In this document: positions 5,527-5,527 of the stretch, piece after piece
How positions within the stretch are numbered: position 1 is the first letter of the stretch
Layout of the letters: every line of letters begins with the position of its first letter
Source: Pseudomonadota bacterium
Lineage (GTDB): Bacteria; Desulfobacterota; Desulfobacteria; Desulfobacterales; RPRI01
DNA length: 5,527 nucleotides
Assembly: GCA_018819005.1 (NCBI GenBank)
Contig: JAHJQU010000073.1
Span: 1 to 5,527 of the forward strand
Reading direction: 5' to 3'
Notes under the pieces: model-generated
Database searches by the model: none
What the model was told of the DNA's origin: nothing
The model's input: the letters and a program-made list of their open reading frames with translations, nothing else
Translations under genes and position numbers: made by a program

Positions 5527-5527
5527 A

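Overview
The window looks like an accessory stretch of a moderately low-GC Gram-negative chromosome. A Desulfobacterota (former Deltaproteobacteria) or similar lineage fits best. The reasons are the long REP-type tyrosine transposase with a DnaA-like C-terminus, the SH-lipobox outer-membrane lipoprotein with thrombospondin type 3 repeats and an OmpA domain, its FecR-domain neighbour, and a DUF4124 envelope protein. This is inference from gene types; there is no rRNA or other phylogenetic marker.

Left part (1-1170): a complete single-stranded-DNA HUH transposase gene, then a short non-coding stretch with a plausible promoter. Middle part (1169-2722): three small AT-rich plus-strand genes with poor ribosome binding sites. 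They are a calcineurin-like metallophosphoesterase, a DUF5958-like protein and a short DUF6188-like beta-rich protein. Between the first two lies an imperfect hairpin (about 1819-1893) whose two halves resemble the attC recombination sites of chromosomal integrons, especially the Vibrio cholerae repeat type. The segment therefore reads as a small cassette array with no integrase in view. Its right part (2723-3024) holds no clear gene, only an 8-bp inverted repeat and a start-less minus-strand reading frame that may be a gene remnant.

Right part (3025-5527): an isochorismatase-family cysteine hydrolase with visibly higher GC than both flanks, then a DUF4124 protein that may be co-transcribed with it. 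A strong, symmetric terminator separates these from a convergent minus-strand operon. That operon runs from a FecR-domain protein (cut by the window edge) to an OmpA-family lipoprotein. The lipoprotein gene is split into two overlapping frames by a net one-base loss inside its thrombospondin repeats. The lipoprotein and FecR protein probably work together at the outer membrane and peptidoglycan; the cassette genes have no evident functional link to them.
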